A stretch of 58,187 bases of DNA from DATAFF01 sp044870245 (lineage in GTDB: Bacteria > Pseudomonadota > Alphaproteobacteria > Rhizobiales > Aestuariivirgaceae). The notes under the pieces are model-generated. The model worked only from the letters and a program-made list of their open reading frames with translations. It was not told where the DNA came from and ran no database searches. The stretch covers positions 1 through 58,187 of the forward strand of contig JBIOYR010000030.1 of the NCBI GenBank assembly GCA_044870245.1. The letters run 5' to 3'. Shown here piece by piece: positions 17,568-26,174 of the stretch. The first letter of the stretch is position 1. The number at the start of each line of letters is the position of its first letter. Position numbers and translations under genes: made by a program.

Positions 17568-18569
17568 ATGGTCAGAGGCCAAGTTAAGCTTGCCGGCGTT
17601 GTTGTTGTCGTGGCGGTGGCTCTGGGCTCGACCACGGTCGCCCGCGCCGACCAGGGAGGCGTCAGCTTCTGGGTTCCCGGGATCTATGCCAGCATGGCGG
17701 CGGTGCCGCCAGATCCCGGTTTCAGCATGCCCAGCACCTTCTATTTCTATAGCGGCAAGGGCGATCGCTCGGACCGCTTCGGGATTGGCGGGCTGATCGC
17801 CGCCAGCGTCGAAGTGAAGGATTTCGAAGGAGTATTCCTGGCGCCGACCTGGGTGCCCGAGACGCCCGTCGCCGGCGGCCGGCTGGCGCTTGCCATGATG
17901 GGGGTCGTTGCCAACAACGAAGTCGAGGCCAACGTCAGCTTCCAGCGCATACCGGTCGATATCAGCCGGACGGACGACACTTTCGGGGTTGGCGATCTCT
18001 ATCCGATGGCCAGCCTTTCGTGGAACTCCGGTGTCAACAACTACAAGCTCTATGCCACGGGCGACATTCCGGTCGGCGATTACGATCCCAAGCGCCTCGC
18101 CAATATCGGCATCGGCCATGCCGCGATCGATGGCGGCGGCGCCTATACTTACTTCAATCCGGAAACCGGCCACGAGCTTTCGGCGACATTGGGGTTCACC
18201 TACAATTTCGAAAACACCGAGAGCCAGGACTACAAGAACGGCATCGACATGCACCTCGATTGGGGTGCATCACAGTGGCTCTCGAAGACGACGATGGTCG
18301 GCGTCGCCGGCTATCTCTATTACCAGGTCACCGACGATACCTACCCGACCGATACGCCGCTCGGGCAGCTTCGCGAGCGGTTCCTCGGCGGGTTCCGCTC
18401 GAAGGTGGCATCTGTCGGGCCGCAATTTGCCCATATTTTCGAGGTGGGCGGCGTTCCGGTCTATACGACGGTGCGAGGCTATTTCGAGTTTTGGGCGGAG
18501 CATCGGCTGCAGGGCGAAAGCGTGTTTCTTCAGGCTGTAATCCCACTTGGTGGGCCGAAGGAGAAGTGA
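17568..18569 (+). CDS. SphA-family outer-membrane beta-barrel protein (phenol-degradation 'MetA' family-like)
   Basis: 333 aa from the ATG at 17568, with an N-terminal signal peptide (KLAGVVVVVAVALGS ending VARADQ). The mature part begins GGVSFWVPGIYASMAAVPPDPG, split by loops, and continues with alternating strands such as YKLYATGDIPVGDY and GGGAYTYFNPETGHELSATLG, the pattern of the outer-membrane transporter family linked to aromatic catabolism. It overlaps the next gene (GTGA). It begins 182 bases after hyfI on the same strand, so it may be transcribed with the complex or from its own promoter. It could admit the pathway's hydrophobic substrate (inference). Confidence 0.75.
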   Translation: MVRGQVKLAGVVVVVAVALGSTTVARADQGGVSFWVPGIYASMAAVPPDPGFSMPSTFYFYSGKGDRSDRFGIGGLIAASVEVKDFEGVFLAPTWVPETPVAGGRLALAMMGVVANNEVEANVSFQRIPVDISRTDDTFGVGDLYPMASLSWNSGVNNYKLYATGDIPVGDYDPKRLANIGIGHAAIDGGGAYTYFNPETGHELSATLGFTYNFENTESQDYKNGIDMHLDWGASQWLSKTTMVGVAGYLYYQVTDDTYPTDTPLGQLRERFLGGFRSKVASVGPQFAHIFEVGGVPVYTTVRGYFEFWAEHRLQGESVFLQAVIPLGGPKEK

Positions 18570-19357
18570 AACGCGGCAGTGCCAGGAAACGCGACGGCGG
18601 GTGTCGTAGAACCCTGTGGCGTTCACTCGGGATTGTCATCTCAACGGCCCCGCTCCTCCTCTCCGCAATGGCTCATGCCCAATTCGTCATCAAGAACCCG
18701 GCAGTCGAAAAGGGTGAACTGGCATTCGTCGGCCACGGCTCCTACCAGTCGGCGCTTCCCGATGGCGGAGACCCGATCGGCTGGGGTCATGAAGTCGAGA
18801 TCGGCTATGGCTTCACTGATTTCTGGAAGTCGACGCTTGCCTTGGAGCTGAAGCAGCCTGTTCATGAGGAACTTGAACCCACTGAATTCAAGATCGAAAA
18901 CTATCTCGAGCTCATCGATCATGCCCCGGCGCATGCCGTTCTCAGTGCCTTCGGCGCGGTCAATCTGGGACTCGAGGAGGGCGTGGCAAATGCCGCAAAA
19001 TTCGGCCCGCTTGCCAGATTTGGCGATGACGATCTGAGCCTGACCCTCAATGCCATCTTCGAGAAGACCTTCGGCAAGTATCGCACGCCGGGAACAGGCC
19101 TCGACTATGCGGCCCAGTTCAAATTCGCCGTTGTGGACGGTCTCTCCGCCGGGGCCGAGCTCTTCGGCGCCATCTCGGACTTAGGGGATGTCCCCTCCTT
19201 CAATGACACCGAATTCAGAGTTGGGCCGGTGCTCTACCTGTCATGGAGCAGCGAGGACAGCCATTTCGGCTTCACTGGCGACATTGGCGTCCTTTTGGGG
19301 ACGACCGGTGCGACTCCCGATACGACGATCAAATGGGACTTCGAGCTGACCTTCTAG
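18566..19357 (+). CDS. Exported protein of unknown function, probable outer-membrane protein
   Basis: 263 aa from the GTG at 18566, which overlaps the preceding stop and has GAAGGAG upstream. A signal peptide is clear: basic N-terminus, hydrophobic TLWRSLGIVISTAPLLLS, then AMAHAQ. The mature protein has repeated amphipathic beta strands (WGHEVEIGYGFTDFWK, FRVGPVLYLSW, IKWDFELTF at the end), consistent with a small barrel, and the final aromatic residue F is typical of outer-membrane proteins. Strict coupling to the SphA-like gene suggests the two act together. No more specific function is recognised. Confidence 0.7.
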   Translation: MKRGSARKRDGGCRRTLWRSLGIVISTAPLLLSAMAHAQFVIKNPAVEKGELAFVGHGSYQSALPDGGDPIGWGHEVEIGYGFTDFWKSTLALELKQPVHEELEPTEFKIENYLELIDHAPAHAVLSAFGAVNLGLEEGVANAAKFGPLARFGDDDLSLTLNAIFEKTFGKYRTPGTGLDYAAQFKFAVVDGLSAGAELFGAISDLGDVPSFNDTEFRVGPVLYLSWSSEDSHFGFTGDIGVLLGTTGATPDTTIKWDFELTF

Positions 19358-19623
19358 CGCTTCCCCAAAGCCGCCGAGGCTCCACTGGGGTGAGAATTCA
19401 AAGGAGACTTCGGGCTGACCCGTCGGTTTGATCGTGCATCAGGGTGAATCCTCCGCGGAATCAGGGCAGACCCTAATGGTTCGTGACGCCGGCTGGCGTT
19501 AGGATCGAAGCTTGAGGGTTCGGTGCAAAGGAGCAGGCGCCAAGCATAGCACCGGTTTGACCTTTGGGGTGGCGAAGTGAAGGGGAACGGGAGCCTTCGG
19601 GGGAGTCAGTCGGAGGTACGTCG

Positions 19624-19758
19624 ATGTCCTCTCATCTCGCCGATGCCCTATTCCTAGGGCGAATTTTCGCTGGCTTTGTCCTCGCGACAGCAATCGCTGG
19701 CATTGTCATGGCCCACGCGCTTCTCTCGCCGGCCTGGCTTCCGGCGATCTTTGGTTGA
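19624..19758 (+). CDS. Small single-span membrane protein, unknown function
   Basis: 44 aa from an ATG at 19624 with GGAGG nine to thirteen bases upstream. The central stretch (IFAGFVLATAIAGIVMAHAL) would span the membrane once. No family is recognised. It stands alone between the exported-protein gene ending at 19357 and the gene at 19819; the 266 bases before it show nothing else I can support. Confidence 0.5.
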   Translation: MSSHLADALFLGRIFAGFVLATAIAGIVMAHALLSPAWLPAIFG

Positions 19759-19818
19759 TCCCGCAGCACCTGATCGAGACAGCTTGTCGAGCCCCATATA
19801 GGCAAACCGGAGGCCAAT

Positions 19819-20298
19819 ATGATTCATGTGCGTGTGCTCGCGTTGCTAGCTTGCGCAGCGCTGTTGGCGGTCGTGATGTCTGCTGCTCAGGTGCAGGCGC
19901 GCCAAAGTGGTGGATACTTTTTCGCGCCTTTCTTTGCGCCGTCGCCCTGGTCGTATTACGAGCCGCGATGGCGCGGGCGCTACTACGCGGCCCCACGAAG
20001 AAGGCACTATGCGCCACCGCGGAAGAGAAAGGCTGTTGCCTCGACCCAGCGCAAACTGATTTCAATGCGTAGCAAGGGCAAAGCGGCGCTTGCGATCCCG
20101 CCCAGGACCACGCGATCTCCGCCGATCGGTTGCGAGAGGGCGGGGGCCATCGTCGCGGAATATGGGTTCACGAACATAAGGGCTGAGGTCTGCACAGGAA
20201 CGACTTTCGGCTTCAGCGCCACCCGCGATGGCAAGCCCTTTTCGATTCAGATCGTCGCCGCTAACGGAGAGCTCGCAAAAGTCCGTCGACACCGGTGA
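19819..20298 (+). CDS. Exported basic protein with PepSY-like C-terminus, unknown function
   Basis: 159 aa, ATG at 19819 with CCGGAGG upstream. A signal peptide (VLALLACAALLAVVMS to QVQA) is followed by an Arg/Tyr/Pro-rich stretch (about residues 40-85) and a compact C-terminal domain beginning CERAGAIVAEYGF and ending IQIVAANGELAKVRRHR, the strand-helix pattern of small periplasmic PepSY-like domains. C104 and C124 could form a disulfide in the periplasm. Function unknown. Confidence 0.65.
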   Translation: MIHVRVLALLACAALLAVVMSAAQVQARQSGGYFFAPFFAPSPWSYYEPRWRGRYYAAPRRRHYAPPRKRKAVASTQRKLISMRSKGKAALAIPPRTTRSPPIGCERAGAIVAEYGFTNIRAEVCTGTTFGFSATRDGKPFSIQIVAANGELAKVRRHR

Positions 20299-20436
20299 GC
20301 TGTCGACCGCCTCACGGACGAGATGGGTGCCGCGCTCCCGATGTCTCGCCACTTGGCACGGATCCTAACCATCTTGGATGGAACTGCTCGCCAGACTCGC
20401 AATTCTGCCTGCACGATCTCCGCAGGAGGATTCACC

Positions 20437-20595
20437 ATGCCAGTGCTCTACTTGATCATTAACCTTTCGAGCGCCGCGCCGGTATTGATCAGCGTGCCAA
20501 GCGGTGTGCTTGCGGATTGTCAGCAACTCGAGCAGCGGGTATTGGTCTCACCAGAGATCGAATCGACGAACTGCGTGTTCGCACAAAAGGACTAG
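20437..20595 (+). CDS. Small protein of unknown function
   Basis: 52 aa from an ATG at 20437 preceded by a strong AGGAGG. The N-terminus is hydrophobic (VLYLIINLSSAAPVLISV), then a short polar tail with two cysteines (C29 and C46). It could be exported or membrane-anchored. Support is the ribosome site; codon use is less convincing and no family is recognised. Confidence 0.4.
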   Translation: MPVLYLIINLSSAAPVLISVPSGVLADCQQLEQRVLVSPEIESTNCVFAQKD

Positions 20596-20790
20596 CCGCG
20601 AACAAGCCCTGTCAACGCGCAGGGGCGTACCGCATTTCCAAGCTTTCCGCCCTCGACCGGACTCAAGCTCGAGCCCCTGAAGTTGCGCCACCCCGCAGCA
20701 ACGCTCGTCTCCTGTCCTGGCGCGACCCCACGTCACGACCCGGTCAAACAGCCAGTCGCATCGCCCCCAGAGCGATTGTATCCGGTAGCA

Positions 20791-21069
20791 ATGAGCGAGA
20801 ACCCCATCCGTGATATAGTCCGGGAGCGGGAGCGCTTGAGGACTGCTGAGAGGCCGTGGAGTGGTCGCCTCGCCAGGGCCGGCGAACTCCCAAAGGCTGC
20901 TGCGGCTCTCGCGCTCGCCTCGGTTCCCGGGATGATCCTCTCGATGTGGCCACAGAGGCTCTGGCCTTGGCCGCAGAAGGATTGGAAGCTTCTTGAGCCT
21001 CGCGACTATTTGGTGAGGGCCGGCGCGCTGATCGTGATGGCAATCGAGCGCCTGGACCGCGACTCCTGA
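20791..21069 (+). CDS. Small protein resembling phage-type conserved hypothetical (LVRAGALI..EIERLDR motif)
   Basis: 92 aa from the ATG at 20791. The C-terminal half (ELPKAAAALALASVP, WPWPQKDWKLLEPRD, LVRAGALIVMAIERLDR) matches a motif common in small phage and alphaproteobacterial proteins, where it reads like WPW..WWKP..RRDLVKAGALI..EIERLDR. Their function is not established to my knowledge. No ribosome site stands out. A frame open upstream to 20683 is not preferred. A phage-derived remnant is possible, though no other phage gene is nearby. Confidence 0.55.
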   Translation: MSENPIRDIVRERERLRTAERPWSGRLARAGELPKAAAALALASVPGMILSMWPQRLWPWPQKDWKLLEPRDYLVRAGALIVMAIERLDRDS

Positions 21070-21156
21070 AGTGATGGCAGGTCTCCCGATCTTGACATCG
21101 ATCATCGCCAGGACATGGTATGCTGCTCCTGTGAGCGCAACAAATCGGGGTGTTCG

Positions 21157-21615
21157 ATGGAGAAGAGCACGCAATGGTTGGCTATGCTGGTGAGCGTGGT
21201 CATGTGTGTGCTTCTCGCCGCGACGCCCACTCGGTCCGATGATGGCGCCACCATCGCCGCCATCAACAAGGCTTCGGCGGAGCTCGATGCGGCCTTCGTC
21301 AAGGGCAATGAAAAAGAGATCAGGCGGGCGATGACCAGCGATCATCTCTCGGTTACGCCCTACTATGGTGGTCCCCAGTCCGTGGACGACCAGATCGCAT
21401 CGCTTGGCGATCTCAAATTTTCCCAGAAAAATCTCGACGAGCCGAAGATCATTCTCCTCGGTCCAGCGGTGGCACTGCGAACCTTCACCGCGGAATTCAT
21501 CGGTACCTTCAAGAGTCAGAAAATGCCGCGCCGGCAGTTCGTCACCTCCGTCATTGTAAATCGCGACGGCCGGTGGGTAGAAAGGTTCTATCAGGCGACG
21601 ACACTGAAGCCTTAG
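21157..21615 (+). CDS. Exported DUF4440/SnoaL-like (NTF2 fold) protein
   Basis: 152 aa from the ATG at 21157. A signal peptide (WLAMLVSVVMCVLLAATP) is followed by a domain with the NTF2-like pattern: helix AAINKASAELDAAFVKGN, then MTSDHLSVTPYYGG, LRTFTAEFIGTF and a closing strand WVERFYQATTL. Proteins of this group bind small ligands or act as accessory domains; no active site can be assigned. Codons upstream to 21115 exist in frame but would spoil the signal peptide. Confidence 0.7.
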   Translation: MEKSTQWLAMLVSVVMCVLLAATPTRSDDGATIAAINKASAELDAAFVKGNEKEIRRAMTSDHLSVTPYYGGPQSVDDQIASLGDLKFSQKNLDEPKIILLGPAVALRTFTAEFIGTFKSQKMPRRQFVTSVIVNRDGRWVERFYQATTLKP

Positions 21616-21711
21616 GTCTTTCGGCGTCTCGAGATTGACGAAACATTTCGAGGTCTGGAGGATTACTGCAAAAGGATCGGTGAGATTCGGTGGCTCAGGA
21701 GAAGTGTCCGC

Positions 21712-22005
21712 GTGAGCGACAACAAACGGCATCCGCAAAAGAAATGGTCGGCTGAGGTGACGAGGCACAGCGATGCGCTCGATCTCGAAGCAGAAGTGTT
21801 CAAGAAGTCACCGACAGGAATCGCCCAGTCTCTCAAGCGGTCGGCCGAGCGCAGCAAGCGGCGGAAGTCCAGCTCCTTTCGGTCCGCCATGTCCATGTTG
21901 ACGTTCTATATGAATCGCGCCGGAAAGAAGCTGTCTCCATCGCGCCGCCGAAAGCTTGAAGCGGCCAAGGACAAGCTCAGGAAGATCTTTGGTCGCGACG
22001 CCTGA
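21712..22005 (+). CDS. DUF3175 family protein
   Basis: 97 aa from the GTG at 21712, with AGGAGAAG upstream. The entire length matches the family pattern: KKWSAEVTRHSDALDLE, IAQSLKRSAERSKRRKSS, SAMSMLTFYMNRAGKKLS and the final helix KLEAAKDKLRKIFGR. It is highly basic, which suggests nucleic-acid association (inference). Homologues are common in Hyphomicrobiales and relatives. No role is known to me. Confidence 0.85.
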   Translation: MSDNKRHPQKKWSAEVTRHSDALDLEAEVFKKSPTGIAQSLKRSAERSKRRKSSSFRSAMSMLTFYMNRAGKKLSPSRRRKLEAAKDKLRKIFGRDA

Positions 22006-22186
22006 GGCGTTTCACCGCCTGGTCGGGGGCGATGCAGCCGCAGGTAGAGCGGTTTCTGACGGTCTGCCGCTCAGCCGATCCGCGATTTTCCTCGTCTCAA
22101 GAACGAAACTCGCTGCTCCACGTTGTGCTCTTGAATTGGGCGCGGGCGATGATCTTTCGAGCTCGCCAGCCAGCCAGGAGGCCAAA

Positions 22187-22621
22187 ATGAAAGTCAGCGA
22201 AGTGATGACCCGGGAAATCCTGGTCGCGAATCCGGAACAGACCGTTCAACAGGCCGCACGAATGATGGCCGACATCGACGCCGGGGTTCTTCCGGTCGGC
22301 GAGAATGATCGGTTGGTCGGAATGATCACCGACCGTGACATTGCAATCCGCTGCGTCGCTCAGGGCAACGGCCCGGACGCCAAGATCCGCGATGTCATGA
22401 GCCATGACGTCAAATATTGCTTCATCGACCAGGACCTCGATGAGGTCACGCGCAACATGGCTGAGATCCAGGTGCGGCGCCTCCCGGTGCTTGACCGCGA
22501 CAAGCGGCTGGTGGGCATTGTGTCGCTCGGCGACATCGCCACGGTCGGTGAAGCAATGGAAGCAGGAGAGGCGCTCAGTGGCATATCGATGCCAGGTGGG
22601 CAGCACACTCAGAGCGGTTGA
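22187..22621 (+). CDS. CBS-domain-pair protein
   Basis: 144 aa from the ATG at 22187, with CCAGGAG before it. It is a tandem CBS pair: VSEVMTREILVANPEQTVQQAA with GMITDRDIAIR, then IRDVMSHDVKYCFIDQDLDEV with GIVSLGDIATV. Such stand-alone pairs bind adenine nucleotides or similar ligands and modulate partners. The frame is open upstream to 21956, inside the DUF3175 gene, but the motif and ribosome site fix the start. It converges on the 2OG oxygenase. Confidence 0.9.
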   Translation: MKVSEVMTREILVANPEQTVQQAARMMADIDAGVLPVGENDRLVGMITDRDIAIRCVAQGNGPDAKIRDVMSHDVKYCFIDQDLDEVTRNMAEIQVRRLPVLDRDKRLVGIVSLGDIATVGEAMEAGEALSGISMPGGQHTQSG

Positions 22622-22647
22622 CCGACATCGGCCGGCGGAGGCCCGCT

Positions 22648-23397
22648 CTATCGGGCGTCATGGAAAATGATCCCGATCGTGTGGCGCTTGCCGGAGCGCA
22701 CGCGGCTGACGCCGTGGCGCATATTGACACGGTAGCTGCCCTTGCTCCCCTGAACCGGCCGGTTGTGGACGGCAAAGGCAACCGCGTCTCCCTGCTCGAG
22801 CGGAACCGCCTCGACCCGGCTTTGCATTCGGGGCCGTTGCTCGGTCAATACGAACTCGCCGCCGGTGAAGTCACGTCCGGGCTTCGAAAGAAGGATTGCC
22901 ACCTGGATGGGAAAGGCGAGATCGCCATAGAGATCCTGATGCAGGCAATTGAAATCGCCGGGCCCGTATTGCAGCAGCAGCGGCGTTGGCCGGGCCTGGC
23001 CGGCGTCATGGCAGAGGTTGAGGAAATCGGCATGCGTCTCCGGGTAGCGTTGGGAACTCCCTAACCGCTCATTCCAATCATTGGCCACGCTCGCGAGGCG
23101 GGGATAGAGAGCCCTGCGCAGATTGCCGACGAGATCAGGCAGAGGATATCTGAAATAGCGATATTCGCCTTTGCCAAAGCCGTGACGCGCCATCTGGATA
23201 TGACTGCGGAAATGCTCCTCCTGATCATAGAGCGCCGCAATGAATGCGCATTCTTCCGGTTCCAGAAGCCTCTCGATCACGGCGCAGCCATAGCTGCCCA
23301 GTTCGGTTTCCAACGCGCGCCAGTCATACCTGCCGACGCGCTGATCGATCGACGCTGACGCAGACATGGCGGGAACGATCTTCGCCTGGGATTTCAT
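22648..23397 (-). CDS. 2-oxoglutarate/Fe(II)-dependent oxygenase (prolyl hydroxylase-like)
   Basis: 249 aa from the ATG at 23397, with AGGAAG upstream. The iron-binding facial triad is H153 and D155 (LHQDLYGD) with H228 (MRHGVS), and R238 would bind 2-oxoglutarate. The double-stranded beta-helix core is seen in FPIQVAILLSKPGRDFTGGEF. It resembles bacterial proteins annotated as prolyl 4-hydroxylase-like/PF13640; the substrate is unknown. It is transcribed divergently from the sugar-binding protein gene at 23593. The same frame stays open on to 25749, but that is antisense to the sugar importer and not part of the gene. Confidence 0.88.
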   Translation of the reverse strand: MKSQAKIVPAMSASASIDQRVGRYDWRALETELGSYGCAVIERLLEPEECAFIAALYDQEEHFRSHIQMARHGFGKGEYRYFRYPLPDLVGNLRRALYPRLASVANDWNERLGSSQRYPETHADFLNLCHDAGQARPTPLLLQYGPGDFNCLHQDLYGDLAFPIQVAILLSKPGRDFTGGEFVLTEQRPRMQSRVEAVPLEQGDAVAFAVHNRPVQGSKGSYRVNMRHGVSRVRSGKRHTIGIIFHDAR

Positions 23398-23592
23398 AAG
23401 CGGCTTCCTGCTGTTTTTCTTGTCCCGATCTAGGTTCAAAACCGACCGGCAGCACTCCGAATCTTGCGACCGAATGATCGGGCGTGCTTGTGCGGCATCG
23501 TTGCGGGCTCTTTCATCGCATCGAATATCGGTTATAGTCCGGCCGACGGCCCGCCTCAAAAGAGCTGCATTTTCAAAGGGAGGAGAAAACCG

Positions 23593-24543
23593 ATGAAGCG
23601 TGCGATCATCGCCGGCCTGTCTGCCGCAGTCGCCCTGGCGATCGCGACGGCTGCCCCGGCGGCCGACAAGAAGACCCTCGTCTTCGTCGTCAACGGTGCC
23701 TCGGACTTCTGGAAGATCGCCGAAGCCGGCGTCAAGAAGGCGCAAGGCGAGCTGCCCAACTACGACCTGCAGTTCAAATATCCTGAACAGGCGGCCGCCG
23801 CCGTTCAGCAGCGCGTCATGGAGGATCTCGTCGCGGCGGGTGCTTCCGCGATCATGGTCAGCGCCGTCGACCCTAAGAACCAGACCGAAGGGCTCAACAA
23901 GATCGCCGAGCAGGCAGTCCTGTTCACCACCGACTCCGATGCGCCGAAATCCAAGCGGGTCGCCTATATCGGCTCGTCCAATACCGAGCTCGGCAAGGAT
24001 GCCGGCAAGCTGATGCTGAAGGCGCTGCCGGATGGCGGCAAATGCATCGGCTTCGTCGGGCTGCTCGGCGCCGACAATGCCCGTGAGCGCATCGAGGGCG
24101 TGAAGGAAGTGCTGAAGGGGTCGAAAGTCGAGCTGGTCGATGTACGCGGCGACGAGATCGACCAGACCCGTGCCAAGCGCAACGTCGAGGACGCGCTCGC
24201 CGCGACGCCCGACGTCTCCTGCCTGGTCGGTTTCTACTCCTACAACACGCCGCGCATCTACGAGGTGCTGAAGGAGACCGGCAAGCTCGGCCAGATCAAG
24301 GTCATCGGCTTCGACGAGGACCCGATCACGCTGGGCGGCGTCAAGGAGGGGACCATCGTCGGCACGGTCGTTCAGCAGCCCTTCGAGTGGGGCTACCAGG
24401 GCATGAAGCTCATGGCCAAGCACCTCGAAGGCGACAAATCCGGCATCCCGGCCGACGGCATCATCATTGTTCCCGGCAAGGTCATCGACCAATCCAACGT
24501 CGATGACTTCATGGCCAGCATGAAGCAGATGATGGGCAAATAG
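23593..24543 (+). CDS. Sugar ABC transporter (CUT2) periplasmic binding protein
   Basis: 316 aa from the ATG at 23593, with GGGAGGAG upstream and a signal peptide ending AAPAAD. Ribose/galactose-binding-protein-like fold: ITLGGVKEGTIVGTVVQQPFEWGYQGMK (two parts) near the C-terminus, GASAIMVSAVDPKN, and ARERIEGVKEVL. It delivers a monosaccharide or polyol to the ATPase and permease that follow. Ligand not determinable. A GC-rich hairpin lies between this gene and the ATPase. Confidence 0.92.
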   Translation: MKRAIIAGLSAAVALAIATAAPAADKKTLVFVVNGASDFWKIAEAGVKKAQGELPNYDLQFKYPEQAAAAVQQRVMEDLVAAGASAIMVSAVDPKNQTEGLNKIAEQAVLFTTDSDAPKSKRVAYIGSSNTELGKDAGKLMLKALPDGGKCIGFVGLLGADNARERIEGVKEVLKGSKVELVDVRGDEIDQTRAKRNVEDALAATPDVSCLVGFYSYNTPRIYEVLKETGKLGQIKVIGFDEDPITLGGVKEGTIVGTVVQQPFEWGYQGMKLMAKHLEGDKSGIPADGIIIVPGKVIDQSNVDDFMASMKQMMGK

Positions 24544-24566
24544 GGCCCCTTCTCTGAAAAGGAGGA

Positions 24567-24592
24567 GCCGGCGCCGCCAGACTCGCGCCGGC
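24567..24592 (+). terminator. GC-rich hairpin after binding-protein gene (attenuator or mRNA-stabilising)
   Basis: Perfect 8-bp stem GCCGGCGC/GCGCCGGC with a 10-base loop, 24 bases after the binding-protein stop. There is no T-run, so it is more likely a partial terminator or 3' stabiliser that keeps binding-protein mRNA in excess over ATPase and permease mRNA, a common arrangement for such operons. Confidence 0.55.
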
Positions 24593-24657
24593 CCCTTGCA
24601 GTCGGCCGCGGTCACTGCTTGACTGCCCGAGCAGGTTCTATCCGGGGTCTCTTGGGC

Positions 24658-26163
24658 ATGACTGGTCCTTTCCTCGAGCTCATCGACATCAGCAAGATCT
24701 ATCCTGGCGTGGTCGCGCTCGACCACGTCAGCTTCGCTGTGTCGCCTGGCGAGGTCATCGGCCTCATCGGCGAGAACGGCGCCGGCAAGTCGACCCTGAT
24801 GAAAATCATGGGTGGCGTTACCGAGCCGAGCGGCGGCATTATCCGCATTGACGGCGTCGAGCGCCTCGCCCTCACTGTCCCGGAGGCGATTCGCGCCGGC
24901 ATCGCCTTTGTCCACCAGGAGCTCAATCTCTTCGACAATCTGGACGCCGCCGCCAACGTTTTCATCGGTCGCGAGCCGCTCCGTGGTGGTGTATTTCGCC
25001 TGATCGATCGCAAGAAGCTCCGCGCTGCGGTGCAGCCGCTGCTCGATCGTCTCGGGGTCGATTTCGCACCCGATACGCCGGTTGCCGAGCTGTCGCTGGC
25101 CCAGCGCCAGCTTCTCGAGATCGTCAAGGCGCTGTCGCTCGATGCCCGCCTCGTCATCATGGACGAGCCGACCTCGAGCCTGACCCTCGCCGAGACCGAT
25201 CGGCTGATGAGCGTCATCGCCGGACTCAAGACGCATGGAGTCAGCGTCATTTTCATCACCCATCGTTTGAATGAGGTGAGACGCTGTGCCGATCGCGTCG
25301 TCGTGCTCCGCGACGGGCGCGTGGTCGGCTCCCTTGATCGTGGCGGAATCGCCCATGATGCCATGATCCGTCTGATGATTGGCCGCGACCTCAAGGCGCT
25401 CTATGTTCCGCCGGCACGAGAGCCCGGACGGGAACGCCTCGAGATCGTCGGCGTGCGCACTGCCACCTATCCGGCGCAGTCCGTCGACCTCGCTGTCAGG
25501 AGCGGCGAGATCCTGGGTCTCGCTGGCCTGGTCGGCTCCGGTCGCACCGAGCTCGCCCGCACTCTGTTCGGCGTCGACCGGCCGCTCGACGGCTCGCTTC
25601 GCCTCGATGGGGAACCGATCATCGTGTCCTCGCCGCGTGACGCCATCGCCAAAGGCATCTATCTCGTGCCTGAGGACCGCAAGCGCGACGGCCTGCTGCT
25701 CGACATGTCGCTCGCCAGCAATATCTCGCTCCCCGACCTCCTTGCTCACTCGCGCGTCCGGCTGATCGACCAGGCCAGCGAGGCTGCCAATGCCGAGCGC
25801 CAGAAGGAGCGGCTAAACATTCGTGCACCGGCAGTTTCGACGGCCGTCGGCAGTCTCTCCGGCGGCAATCAGCAGAAGGTTGTCCTCGCCAAATGGTTGG
25901 CAATGCGGCCGCGCGTCCTGATCTTCGACGAACCGACGCGCGGCATCGATGTCGGCGCCAAGAACGAGATCTACCTGATGCTCCGGCGGCTTGCCGATTC
26001 AGGTGTCGCGATCCTGATGATTTCCAGCGACATGGAGGAGGTGATCGGAGTGAGCGACCGCATCGCCGTCATGCATGAGGGCCGCATCAGCGGCTTTCTC
26101 GAGCGCAATCAGTTCAGCGAGCACAATGTCTTGAAGCTCGCTGTTGGTCACGGCGACGGCTAG
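24658..26163 (+). CDS. Sugar ABC transporter (CUT2) double-domain ATP-binding protein
   Basis: 501 aa with two fused nucleotide-binding domains, the RbsA/XylG layout. The first has Walker A GENGAGKST (38-46), signature-position LSLAQRQLLEI and Walker B VIMDEPTSSLT. The second has a degenerate Walker A GLVGSGRTEL, signature LSGGNQQKV and Walker B LIFDEPTRGIDVG. The start ATG at 24658 precedes the first conserved strand by about ten residues; an upstream in-frame codon at 24619 is less likely. It is followed 11 bases later by the permease. Confidence 0.94.
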   Translation: MTGPFLELIDISKIYPGVVALDHVSFAVSPGEVIGLIGENGAGKSTLMKIMGGVTEPSGGIIRIDGVERLALTVPEAIRAGIAFVHQELNLFDNLDAAANVFIGREPLRGGVFRLIDRKKLRAAVQPLLDRLGVDFAPDTPVAELSLAQRQLLEIVKALSLDARLVIMDEPTSSLTLAETDRLMSVIAGLKTHGVSVIFITHRLNEVRRCADRVVVLRDGRVVGSLDRGGIAHDAMIRLMIGRDLKALYVPPAREPGRERLEIVGVRTATYPAQSVDLAVRSGEILGLAGLVGSGRTELARTLFGVDRPLDGSLRLDGEPIIVSSPRDAIAKGIYLVPEDRKRDGLLLDMSLASNISLPDLLAHSRVRLIDQASEAANAERQKERLNIRAPAVSTAVGSLSGGNQQKVVLAKWLAMRPRVLIFDEPTRGIDVGAKNEIYLMLRRLADSGVAILMISSDMEEVIGVSDRIAVMHEGRISGFLERNQFSEHNVLKLAVGHGDG

Positions 26164-26174
26164 AGAGGCAGCAA

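Noticed and set aside
20548..21768. Minus-strand frame of about 400 codons across the small-gene region.
   Set aside because: No family motif, and it overlaps sense genes with ribosome sites and signal peptides.
23398..25749. A minus-strand frame of more than 1,000 codons continuing upstream from the 2OG oxygenase, antisense to the sugar importer genes.
   Set aside because: It only mirrors the codon bias of the sense genes; the oxygenase start and ribosome site at 23397 are clear and the extension has no motif.
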